A stretch of 64,000 nucleotides of DNA from NCBI GenBank assembly GCA_900708905.1, contig CAADRB010000008.1, forward strand, positions 274,100 to 338,099, written 5' to 3'. Below the pieces are notes generated by a model that saw only the letters and a list, made by a program, of their open reading frames with translations, was not told where the DNA came from and did not search any database. Position numbers and translations under genes: made by a program. Position 1 is the stretch's first letter. The number at the start of each line of letters is the position of its first letter. Below are positions 1 through 28,836 of the stretch, piece after piece. This DNA comes from Hymenolepis diminuta. Its lineage: Eukaryota; Platyhelminthes; Cestoda; Cyclophyllidea; Hymenolepididae.

Positions 1-780
1 AGAGCGGTAATTAAAAAAAACGTCCACCGCCAAAACGGAACAGTTTTTTGCTTTGCTTACATAAGAAAATCACTTGAATCGCGATCCTATCGGGTTCGTG
101 TGCACTAGATCTGTCCAGGAATATAGTCAACCACAGTTCCTAACTGTTCTAAAAGGTCATATCAGAAACTCGAATTAAATGTTTACGATGAAGAGTGGCT
201 TTCACAAAGGATACAAAGAGGGCCCCTTCTCTTCAATACAGAATTCCAGTTAATATTAGATGAAATCTATCAAACCTGCGTGGATTTGAAAATCAAACTA
301 TTGAGTTCTTTAGGATTCGAATTACCATTGGGACATCTTAAATATGTAGATGACCTATGCCTTATTACTCCATCAAATGGACAAACGGAACAACTACTTT
401 AAAGGCTTAAAGTAATACTTGACAAATATTTGACGGAAATAGCATATGATAAAACGGTCTGGATGTAAGCCATTGCAGATCTGGATTAATCATTCTTTCA
501 AACGGATAATAGCAAGATCAATCGGGTGAGCACCTTTACTACCTTAGCTCACCAAAATCATTCTACGATAAATAAGAAATTGAAGGAATTTGTTTGGAAA
601 AATCGAACTTTATCGCGTCGATTTAAGTTAACTATATGCGATGCTGTAAACTTCTCGATAGTGGGCAACTATAACCTCAGAAATCACCTCTGTTTTCACC
701 AAATCGAATACCTAAGTGCAGCTTAATCACCGAGGTACTGATCTGAGCGTCCTCTGAATTCAAGCACATTCTAAAATATT
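1..780 (+). mobile_element. Degenerate non-LTR retrotransposon reverse transcriptase relic
   Basis: Frame 1 from about 202 to 399 reads as part of a reverse transcriptase. A segment like the family's QGxPLSPxLFN motif (here QRGPLLFNTEF) is followed by a LILDEI stretch and, about 35 residues on, by YVDDLCLI, which matches the catalytic (Y/A)xDD box. Further on comes a KYLTEIAYDKT segment like the region after that box. Stop codons interrupt the frame at about 400 and again near 466. A later piece at 526..726 (NKKLKEFVWKN...LSRRFKLTICDAV) resembles the thumb region of such elements but is in another frame. The element is clearly dead and is cut by the left edge of the window. It could be a CR1-, RTE- or R2-like element; I cannot tell which. 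Confidence 0.55.
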
Positions 781-3700
781 TGTTTTAATGATATGCGAGC
801 GGTATAATGCCTTGTTTTGAGGCACGGTGTAAAAATAAATATGGTAGCCCATGCAATGGGGTTCTTCTCGTTAATTCGTATCAGTTTTCTTGTAGACTCT
901 GTCATTGTGATGAAAAAAGAAACAGATTCCATTTATGAAAACCCTCAGAAACAGTTGCTGTGGCCACATTAAAAGTCGCGGTAGCCACGGAACCCGCAAT
1001 TTCATTTATCTTATCTAAGGAAACTTCGATAAGGCGCAGTAAAGGAAAAATATACGATCAGTTTTTACCATATCAAGACATTAAAGTCATAAGTATAAGT
1101 GGTTAATAAATATAAAATGAAAACAATGCAAACACTTTTGCCTTACAAATATGGGAATGAAATTGGATTTAACAAAAAGCGCATTTAAAAACCGTACCTG
1201 ACGGACTTAGAACTGACTTCAATATTTGATCCTTTATTTTTACAGGTTAAAGGATTTGAATTATTAGAAAGCTATAACAAATTGTGAAATAAAATATAAG
1301 ACAAACATTACAACTGGACTTAACTCTTGTAAATTTAATCCGTATAGCTCATGTATCGTTGCGTATTGAAGATGATATATTTTGTGATGCGGAAGTTCGA
1401 ATAATTTAATTATATCATAACTTTACTTCACTAAGCCGTGCATATCTTCTTCATTTCCTGCATTAGGTAATTATGAATTTCCGATTTTCTAGGAAAAAAA
1501 GTTTTTTCAATAATAAATTCGCATTGTCTGGATATTTATCCGTTAAAGGAAGAAGCAACAAGGCTATCAATTTTCAATGATCGGAGAATAGGACAATGTA
1601 ATATTCCAATTGCAAAATTATAATGAGTTCATTTATTTATGCTCATATCGAATTTAACAAATGGATACATAGCTTACAAGTTCTAGAAGATAGAAGGGTG
1701 CCATGCGAAGCCTTAAGATAACTTTCTCATTTCGATATTCTTCTCCAGCCTTAATTTGTAAGATTTATGAAATTCATTTTCATTTCATTTTCATGAAGAG
1801 TACTGTCCCTTCATTTCACTAAACAGCTTTGAACTTAGAATAATTATTTGAAAGTACACACCCAGTGGCGCAAAAAAAGAAGAGTGGTTTTATGGCCAAT
1901 TTCTTGTCTACCCGCATGTATCCGCTGAGAAAATGTCAAGCCAAGAGAGTTCAAGTTACCTTAGACGCCATTGCAGTAAGTCGTAGAACAAGTACTAACA
2001 GAAGGCAGGAAGTTTAAGAGGTGACACCTGAACAGTAGCAAATTAGTTGTAATTAATGATACATATACCTAACAAGCGAATAGCCATGACGGGATTACCA
2101 AGCGGGCTTACTCATTGGTATCATTATCAACAGAAAAAGAGAGAATTAAGTTAAGTGCAACCTCAAGATGGCATTCACGTTTAAATGAGGTAATACTAAA
2201 CAGAGGAACAATCACTGGATAATAGGATATTTTAAGATCTGCCTAATCAATTCACATCTTTCCACTTAAATGACAACAAAAAAGATGTGAGGCCTAATAG
2301 AGTCCGATTAATAAATGTAACGTTACATAGAGATTACTATATCTTCGGCTACTCATTGAGGCATAATACGGTTACAGTAGCTCAGAGACAGAGTAAAGAA
2401 AGAGAAAGCTCGTCACCCAAATGATATTGCTATTCATGTTTTATTAAGTTTTTTTCTGATTATGTACGACTTGAATATATGTTAGTTTAACTTGAGTGAA
2501 TTCTAATGAACACTGCTGTTTAAAATGCCTTCCATTTTCGCATCTATTCGTTCATGGCTGTAGGAAGACTTAAATTAATTAAAGTAGCGATCAACCATTT
2601 CAGTTAAATCAATTAGTCAACAATCTCCGAGTATTACTGACATGAACTCACCAGGAATTCAGGGTCCAAATCTTAAAAATGGAGATTTGGAGATATTACA
2701 ATGGGAATTATATCCCTCATGAAAACTCAAAGCTTGGAAAATACATATGGAATAAAATTATTGATAGCCTGACCGCAATATATACACCCCTTCGACTTCC
2801 CCTTTCCTCCCGAATTTAATAATTTTGTTACTTTGCGCATTCGGGTGCTATCTCATGACTAAAGGTTGCTAAAATTTTTTGCATTGTTGCGGGTAATAAT
2901 AACAACTTGGGTTCAGAGGCTGACCAAAAATTTTGGACAGTGGAAAGACTTCATGTCAAGGCACCAGCACAGAAACAGCAATCGAACATTTAGAAAATGA
3001 TTTAAGTACAAATAATTCAATGAAATCTGCTCATGGCACCAAACATTTTCTGTTCTGTTTCTTATCAAATCAAAGTATTTGTATTTACGTACCTAAGTTT
3101 AAAGAATGCAAATCCCTAGCAGATTTTCGGATGCAGTTAATTGCAATAATTTACTAAATATAATCTGTACTGGTTAATTTGTCACCAAATAAAGATCATT
3201 CTTTAGTTAGATGGGTACTTTCAAAGTTCATTCATGACTAACACCCTCTTAAATTTTACTTATAAGTTTTACATGCACAATTTTTGCTTATTTTAGAAAA
3301 TAGCTTCGCTGTAATAATTCGAGAAAGAATACGATTCTTTATAGGAATAAATGCTTATTAAGGTTCACTTAAGGTGATCTCTTACTTACCCAAAGTGTTT
3401 CACAAGACAAAAGGGTGGTAGGTAAGCCACTATCGATTTAATTTAAACAAATATAATTCAAGGTTAAGGAGGTAAGATGCGTTTATTGACAGTTCGTTTT
3501 GTACAGAATTCAGTGTGCCATATGGGTTGGTTGTATTTTAAAGCGAATGGTGCGTCAAAACTCTTATTAAGACATTTCCAATTGGAATGCGATCAATCGT
3601 TTTGGGTTTTAGATATCATCCCCACAAGTAACTTGATCTACTGTTGCGCACTGTATTTTTCCATCATGAAAGCTCTGCCCGAAATGAGTGTCAGAAATTG

Positions 3701-4124
3701 CTTTTCTAATCGGGTTTAAGAGTTGTGACCGACTCCTTTGCTCGTTAAGATAATAAACTTCATTAGCGTGGTATGTGACCTTGAGGTAAATCATTCATTT
3801 CAACAACCACGTAAAAAGTAGCCATAAATAAAAATATTTTTCAAGCTGGAAAATTATTTCAATTTTTTTCTTATAGAATTGGTATAACTAAATAAACAGC
3901 TGACCAATAAGAACAGGATATCCTGGAAAAAGATACACCTAGTAATAAAGAGGGCAAATCACGACATTTGAATTTTACAAAAATCCGATCCCTAAAACTA
4001 AGCGAAGTAAGACTACTTTGACACTGCACTCTCAACACCATTTGGTCACTTCCACTTTAACTCGATTTTATTTACTTTCTCTCGGTGAAAACCGTAATTC
4101 ATTGCTTTATTCTAGAGTATAATA
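781..4124. other. Gene-free stretch
   Basis: AT-rich sequence with only short open frames in all six frames and no protein family that I recognise. I see no tRNA-like fold and no strong tandem repeat. It lies downstream of the 3' end of the E3 ligase gene and may hold decayed transposon sequence. Confidence 0.5.
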
Positions 4125-5285
4125 TCAGGTTGTAAAAGAAGTTCAGTCTACTTTTTAAATTTGAATTAAAGTGAAAATTTTGTCAAAAATACATTTATTT
4201 AGTGTTCAACATAGTCACCATTTTTACTAATTACATCTTACGATCTTTTCATAAGCTTTCTCATTCCTTCTTCATAGAATTTAGCCAGTTTAGACTCAAA
4301 AAAAGAAACTGACTTCATTTCCACCTCTTCTCTTGAAGTAAGCCTTTGTCCCATTCAATGATTCCGCAAGCCCCTGAAAAGATGAAAATCGGTTAGTGCA
4401 AGATCAGGAGAATATGGCGGGTGATGCATGACTTCCCAGTCAAATTCTTCAACGAAATTCTCGATTCCTTTTGGAGTGTGTGGATCTGGCATTCTCATGG
4501 TGCAGAATCACTCCTTTTCGATTGATTAAAGAAGGCTGTTTCCCTGCCGTTAACTGCCTTTAAACGAGTTAGCTGCTGNNNNNNNNNNNNNNNNNNNNNN
4601 NNNNNNNNNNNNNNNNNNNNNNNNNNNNGTTCATAAAAAACAATTCCCTTCAAACTCCACCATACACACTAAAGAATTTTTTCTGGTGCAGTCCCGAATT
4701 GTCTCGGTTGTGGAATTGGCTTTGAACCACGATTTAGCCACGCAGTGAAACACAACAGATCACAGGCTGTTGCTTGTTGATTTCTGACAAATCGTGTTGG
4801 GGGAGGGGGGGGGAGGCATTTCTCGGCCTTTGAGATTTTGCCTTTGAATCTCCACTTCCCTATATATGGTCATATGACGGCTTACATGAAAGGTTTGGCT
4901 CGGTTCTCTAGTAGTGCAGGTCTACACGATTTTCATCAATGGCAACTTCCAATTTCTCAGAATTGAGTATTTTGAGCATCCTGCTCTCGGTTGGTCTTTC
5001 AGGCTGAAGTCATTTCCATAAGTGTCTTTGAGTGATTTGCTGGTGAGGTTGCCGTATTTCCCTTGTGAACTTCAAACAGTAAAATATGCCTGATATGCTC
5101 TTTATTTGGAGTGTACATAAGGGCTAGAAATAGTTATTAAGAACGATAATTATCATACAATCTGAAAGAAGAAATTATATTTTATTAATAATCATAGATA
5201 AGCATACAACATTAACAAGCTAAATTGTAGTAATTGAGCCCTAAACACAGCTCAAAAATTGAGCAGAACTTCTGTTACAACCTGA
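4125..5285 (-). mobile_element. Mariner-like element, left copy, transposase broken
   Basis: This 1161-bp element has inverted ends: TCAGGTTGTAAAAGAAGTTC on the left and the reverse complement of TCAGGTTGTAACAGAAGTTC on the right. The left flank is TA, the usual mariner target; the right flank is CA. On the minus strand, fragments of mariner transposase are readable in several frames, including HHPPYSPDLA near the C-terminal end. It is the same sequence, inverted, as 35307..36467, including a 50-N gap at the equivalent position. It lies beyond the 3' end of the E3 ligase gene. Stops and frameshifts make it non-autonomous. Confidence 0.88.
4579..4628. other. Assembly gap of 50 N inside mariner element
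   Basis: Exactly 50 undetermined bases, most likely a placeholder length. The gap interrupts the transposase between the segment like CVWWSLKGIVFYE and the QQLTRLK segment. Confidence 0.99.
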
Positions 5286-7503
5286 CATATCATTAAAGAA
5301 ATCGAGCATCACTAAAATGAGTTTGAAAAAATATCCACTATTTAATCGAAAATGTAATTACATTTTTTCCCTCTCCACGTTTATACCTCAGATTTAAAAA
5401 TACTACTCCTTAGTAAAACATTAATACACTACATCTAGTACATAAGTAATTGATGTAATTATATTAGTTCCCTCATGAAATTTGCAGAATGGTTACTAAA
5501 TATAACTTGGATTTTGAATATATTGTATGCTATTAATAAACATTATGACCTGAAAGTATAAGACAAATAGCGCATAGACATGATCCAATTATTGAATTGG
5601 AAACTACAGTGCTGGATTTTTGAAACATACTTACTGGTCAAATGATATTTTAGTTCGAATAAATAATCTACAAAGGAAAACTCTAGATGGTCACAGCTTT
5701 AGTAATTAATTTGACTCTACGATCTTGTTACGATAACGTTGGCAGGAATTTCAGTCTTGAAACCAAGATTTGTGAATTGCTTCAGTTGTGGTAGTTGTCA
5801 CTTTACCCTTAAAAACACTCATCGTGGTTTTTAATAATGTTCGGTTGAAAACTAGTTTTCCAATGTTGTAGATATTGATTTTCAAGACTACATTTAAAAT
5901 TATCCCAAATTTATTTACTGTTGAGCACATTTTAGGAAGGACTATCTAAGCGGTGGTTGGAAAGGCTCAAACTACTTAATCTTAAGCAAATGCTAACAGA
6001 TTTGCTGATTTTTAATGGACTAAATGGTGAAAAATTTGCTTTTGCCAATATTCTAGACTCTGTGGATAATTTTAGTGTGTCAATGGGTAATCGACATGCC
6101 AGCACGCATTTTCAGGACAACAGATAAACATAATGATGACTTAAGAAGCTGCAGCATTCTAGAATTTTCAACTGCTGTAATCATTCTGCACTTCTAATAT
6201 ATATCATCTAATAATTTAATGAGGTAGCGCTACGACACTTTACGCTACTGATGTTGTATAAACGATGACGCTTGTGACCTATTAGCATAGCATAAATAGG
6301 TCATCCGGTTATCGAAATGAAAACTATCAATTAACGCCCCCCATCATTCATACCTGTTTTGTCTCTGACTTTGGCCGATTAAAACACAGTTTGAAACCAA
6401 ATGGTAGTGATTAATTCATTGGTTTCTAGACCAACCAAATCTTGTTTTCCAGTCATATGAATTCCTTCTGCGGCTATTCTCCAATCTTGCTGGCTTGATT
6501 TAAAATTGGAACTTGATAATAATAAGGCCAACAAATTTTCCAACATGGCTTCTGACTAATCCACAATTATTTTAATAATCTATCAATATGCGGAAGATTT
6601 ATAACTGATTGAAATAAAGAAAAAGTTATAAAGCCCATATTTTTCAAATTCCTATTATTGCAGTACACTTTGAGACAGCTCTTTAGAGCTCGACTTTATT
6701 GACGGACTTTTGCCAGCATATACAAGTTGTCCCTGGCTATTAGAAGACATGTGTTGAGAAGACATGATTCGTTGTTACTTATTGTTCAACAATTTTAATT
6801 GAAACATCTAAACCCCTATTAAGAGGCCTAATCAACTAGACACAGCCCATAATTTACCGGTGCGTTAACCGTTACGTCACAGTGGACTAATGCAGTTGGT
6901 CACTCGCACCACTATTTGCGCATCGATCCTGTTAACCTCTGAGCATACGCACCGTCGCAGCAATAATGGAGTTCTTATTGGATCACGGGACTATCTTCTT
7001 CCTACTCAATCTATTCTAGTCATATAGGAATAAAAGCAGTAGCCTGCTTTCATCTGCGGCTAATTAGTGATGAGCAAATAACGTCTCAGACTTCTCCTTC
7101 ATTCTGGTAATCAAAATACTGGAGCTGGCGCCATACAAACTCAGGCCAGACACCAATCGCAACATTAGCCCCTGTGCTACTGATTGAAATTAAGTAATAC
7201 CCATTTTAAGCAAAAAATGAGAAATTCAAGCCATTCGAGTCGAGGGGAGAACGTCACATTAAAAGACATGAAATTGTAAGAGCAGATCAAATGAAGGAGA
7301 AAGGGAGAAGAAAGGCAGGACGAATGATGAGGTCGCGTCCACAAAGAAGTCAATGTTATCACTCAACTCATCATCATAACAATAGTAATCGATTCTGATT
7401 AAAGAAACAAATTCGCAAAAATCGCATAAAAATATCCTCGTTGGGGAAAAAAACAAAGGAGAAGGACGAATTAGGTAGATAGGGATAGATTCCTCTTTTT
7501 GTT
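5286..7503. other. 3' flank of the E3 ligase gene
   Basis: No coding segment is recognisable. The part next to 7503 must include the 3' untranslated region of the ligase gene. I did not find a convincing AATAAA on the minus strand close to the stop codon. Confidence 0.5.
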
Positions 7504-25252
<17,749 letters not shown>

Positions 25253-27470
25253 ATTCTATTTTTAAAATAGAATAAAATTTATAAAGACGCACATCAAGAG
25301 ATTAAAAAAACGTAAAATGATTTATATCGAGGATAAAGGATTAAAAAGAGCAGTTCGAATAATACGTACTGTAAAAATAAATTAAAAATATCGGGAACTA
25401 TGGAATTTGCCGAGAGATGAAATAACATTACGAATAACTAAATATAAATTTCAAATGTTAATACCTAAACACGTTAATGTAAACATTCAAGTATTGCTTA
25501 GCTGTTATTGGGGAATGAAATGTTACCAAAATTTACGGAACTGTACTTATTTAAGAGCGCACACAAATACGTTCTCGACACCTGCCACTTACGATAAATC
25601 CCACACTCATAGCGTAGATCTCCCGATATATTTAGTGTTTCCCTAAATTCGCATAATAATTGGTCAATTCAAATATTGCATCAAACTAATGTGCTTGTTT
25701 AAATCATTAATGTAATTCGATTTAATAAATATATGACATATGCATTTTGAATTTAAAATGGAATAAATATTAAAAATATTTTTATTTATTTCAGAGATAA
25801 TTTATTATAGTGCATATAAATAGTTTTATATTTTGCAAGCATATATATACATATTCTGGATAATCCATCACACCTTAAATCCTTGTTATGATTATGATAT
25901 TCCTCGGAATCCCTGCCGAATTTCGATGAAAGTATTAACATTTAAACAATCGGTATGTTTTGAATCATTCCGGCCAATATCTTATACAATATGATGTAAG
26001 TAACCACTTAAATATATATTTAAATATTTTCTTCATGTGCAATATAATAATGAAAAAGGTAAAAATCTGAACTGTGGACTGTTTCATAATGATGCCCACA
26101 TTATTTAAATTGCACTATATTGTTGCCTATCTTTTTTAAATATGACAGTCTGATTTACTAATTAACTGATAAATAAGCTTCAGCTGCAGGTAGCGAGTTT
26201 TAACTCGAACCTTGGAGGTTTCCAAGCTGGATACTTATTCGAAATACTAATAACAATGTTAATATTGAACGCATGTAATACTGCTCTGTTAGAATCTATA
26301 CTAATCGTTTTTCTTAATCTTTTAATAAGACAAAGGGACATTCTTAGTACATCCAGGAAGCTGACTAATTCGAATTACAGTTTATAATCAGGCCAACTGA
26401 AATGATCGATTGTGATGATTAAAGTTGGTCATTCACAATTGCAATTTTCCTAGATTTGAAATAGATCTATCAAATGCACATGTCAACTCACACACTCGCT
26501 TTGTCCTCATTGCCAAATGATGGCTTTCTTTGGCCACTCAACGGACGAACAAAGAATGCAAAACAGTCAACTCCGTTTAGCTCACTTTATCAAAACATCT
26601 TTTCTACTCCCTCTTAATTTTCTGCTGCTGTAATATGCTGTGGAATGAGTCAAGTTACTTATGTCGAGGTGTTTGGAAAGCCACTTCAATTTTGATATAC
26701 AAATTAAGTTGATAAACGGGCATTTCTTCGTGGAACGTCAGTCAACGTCTAACCGTTGCCTTATTGGGTGCCATTGTTTCAATACCCGACTTCTTATCTC
26801 TCCAAGTTGCAATATGCTATCTCAAGCCCCTTTAATCCTATTCTTCTTCCGCTTCGCTATTTTTCGCATATTTGTTCGGGAGCCTAAATTGGCTATTCGC
26901 AAACACGCCTTCCACCAGACTAAATCGAGACATGATTACTATGGATGAATGTATTTTGCTTTATCATCTGACGTTGCACCTCAACAAAATCGCCTACGAA
27001 TAGCTAATAAACTAGGGAAAACTGGGCAAAAATTGACCAAATGCAATTGAACTTTTGCGCAACTTATCAATTCACTGTTTTCCATCTGGTGCTAAACATA
27101 AATAAAAGGGCGCACTTAAGACACTTGGTATCATCATATTCACTTCCATCAAGTCACAAAGCAAATTTTCGAAAAACTGCAGTTGGACATTAGAAATTGC
27201 CTAACGTACTTGACAATAGGAAATTTATTTTTAATCTTAGATGAATAAGTTAATATTTCTGTATAATAAAAGAATTGTGACCATTTTCGACCTAGTCTCA
27301 AATTTAAAAAAAAACAAGGGCCCCAGTGTCACTTATCAAGCAATAATGACACACTATAAAAATATTTTATTAATAATACTTTAAAAACTGAACGAATGAA
27401 ATACTGTTGGTTTGTGGGAGGGAACATATGCACAAGGGAAGGAAATCTATATATGCGGGGAAGAATACTC
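25253..27470. other. Spacer between E3 ligase and TOP3A genes, 2.2 kb
   Basis: Must contain the promoter and 5' leader of the minus-strand ligase gene and the 3' end of TOP3A. The part next to 25253 is very AT-rich. The ligase ATG is directly preceded by ATTTTAAAAATAG, which could serve as a cis or spliced-leader acceptor. No coding segment is recognised; an open frame at 26661-26948 on the plus strand resembles nothing I know. Confidence 0.5.
27366..27371 (-). terminator. Probable TOP3A polyadenylation signal
   Basis: AATAAA on the minus strand, about 100 nt downstream of the TOP3A stop codon. It is the first such hexamer after the stop. Confidence 0.45.
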
Positions 27471-28836
27471 TTATTCTTGAATTGCAGATGGACATCTATT
27501 TCTCGTGTGTCCAGGAAGCTGGCAGAGACCGCATTTTCGGACACCACCACCACCACCACCACGATTCCTACGCCCACCTCTCCCAACAGGGTTTGGGGGT
27601 GGCCAACTATCACCAATTCCATCTCCAAACTCCGTGGAAAAGGAGGATTCTCCCACTCGAAAACCACCTCTAAATGACCTGCTACCCCTTGAACCCCTAT
27701 GTCTATGAAAAGAAGTGCAAGCAGAAGAGTTGGTGGCAGTACTATCTGCCCACTGGAAAAACCCGCAGCCTTCAGAACTTCCAGGGGCACTGTTCGGACA
27801 AACGTAGAACTGACGTCCACGATTTGCTGTAGCTTGATTAACTGTCCGTCTAAAAAACAAGAGAAAACGTAATTTAAAAAACTTATTAAACGTCAATTTC
27901 TCTATTCCCTTGAAATTTGTACCTTGACCCCAAAGATACGTTACGACTCATCCACTGCGGAAATTTTAGGGCCTAACACCCTGATAACATGACCTCAAGG
28001 CCCCAGTAGAAATGACATGCATACCGTGGAGTACTGAATCAACAATGTGGCATTTGAGTGATTATTGCTTGATCTTAGATGTCTACAGAACCCTAAGTGT
28101 CTTAACATCGTTCCAACTGTTTACGTTATCCTTATAACCATACAATAATCCTACATGTAAGCATAGACAACCACAATCGTTTTCTTTTTATTCTGCCGTT
28201 GTAATGAAGCTCAATAGACGATAGCGCAGAGAATAGAAATGAGCTGAAGTCAGATATATGGCTGCTAACCTCTTCTAAACGCACAAATTAAACTCAAAAA
28301 AAGGAAGAAAAAATATTTGTGAATATTTTCCTTCAAAACAAACCTGATAGCAGGCAGTCCACAGGTACATACAACGTCCCCACTATTTGAGCCCAATCCT
28401 GAATCAGTGCTGATGGTAACGGGATTTGAGGTGAAACTAAAAAAGAGTAATATTTAGAGAACAAAAATTTCAGTAAAACCGGCCAATAGCTAGTATTCAT
28501 ACCTCCCAGAGGAAGAATCTTGCCAAAGGAAGAAATTGCACACGTCTGAAGTATCGCCACACTTGTAAAATTTTTTACCTGTAATTGACAGCAAAATGCA
28601 CTATCACACGCACTGTTTCTATTTAAGCTAGTTAAGTAGAACTTAGTTAAAATACCCTGATTTGGACCCTCTTTTCGGACAGTGAGAAGGCGGGCTGGGA
28701 TGCCACAGCTACACACCACAGGATTGCTATCATCGTTACCCTGTGAACTGTTGTTAGCTCTGCCGAAAGATGCGGACGAGGAAGGAATGTTAAGGAGCTG
28801 GCGGGGAGGCTGTTGTGGAACTAGGAGGTTGGGACG
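27471..28836 (-). other. TOP3A C-terminal GRF fingers and CCHC knuckle
   Basis: Four exons. GRF finger 1 has VVCSCGIPARLL, FYKCGD and VCNFFLWQD. GRF finger 2 has VVCTCGLPAIR, FYVCPN and GCGFFQWAD. Each finger is split by an intron after the second cysteine pair region. The tail then has repeated RG and RGG pieces followed by CGLCQLPGHTRNRC, which fits CX2CX4HX4C. In the family these modules bind single-stranded DNA. The Gly run before the knuckle is encoded by a CCACCACC tract at about 27541-27562 on the plus strand, which may be length-variable. Confidence 0.9.

Noticed and set aside
4800..4816. G-rich run as a possible G-quadruplex or regulatory site
   Set aside because: It is part of the mariner copy, also present at 35780, and probably a homopolymer expansion in dead sequence.
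27396..27708. Plus-strand open frames rich in His, Thr and Pro
   Set aside because: They are the reverse of the TOP3A last exon, and the repetitive look comes from its GGN codon run.
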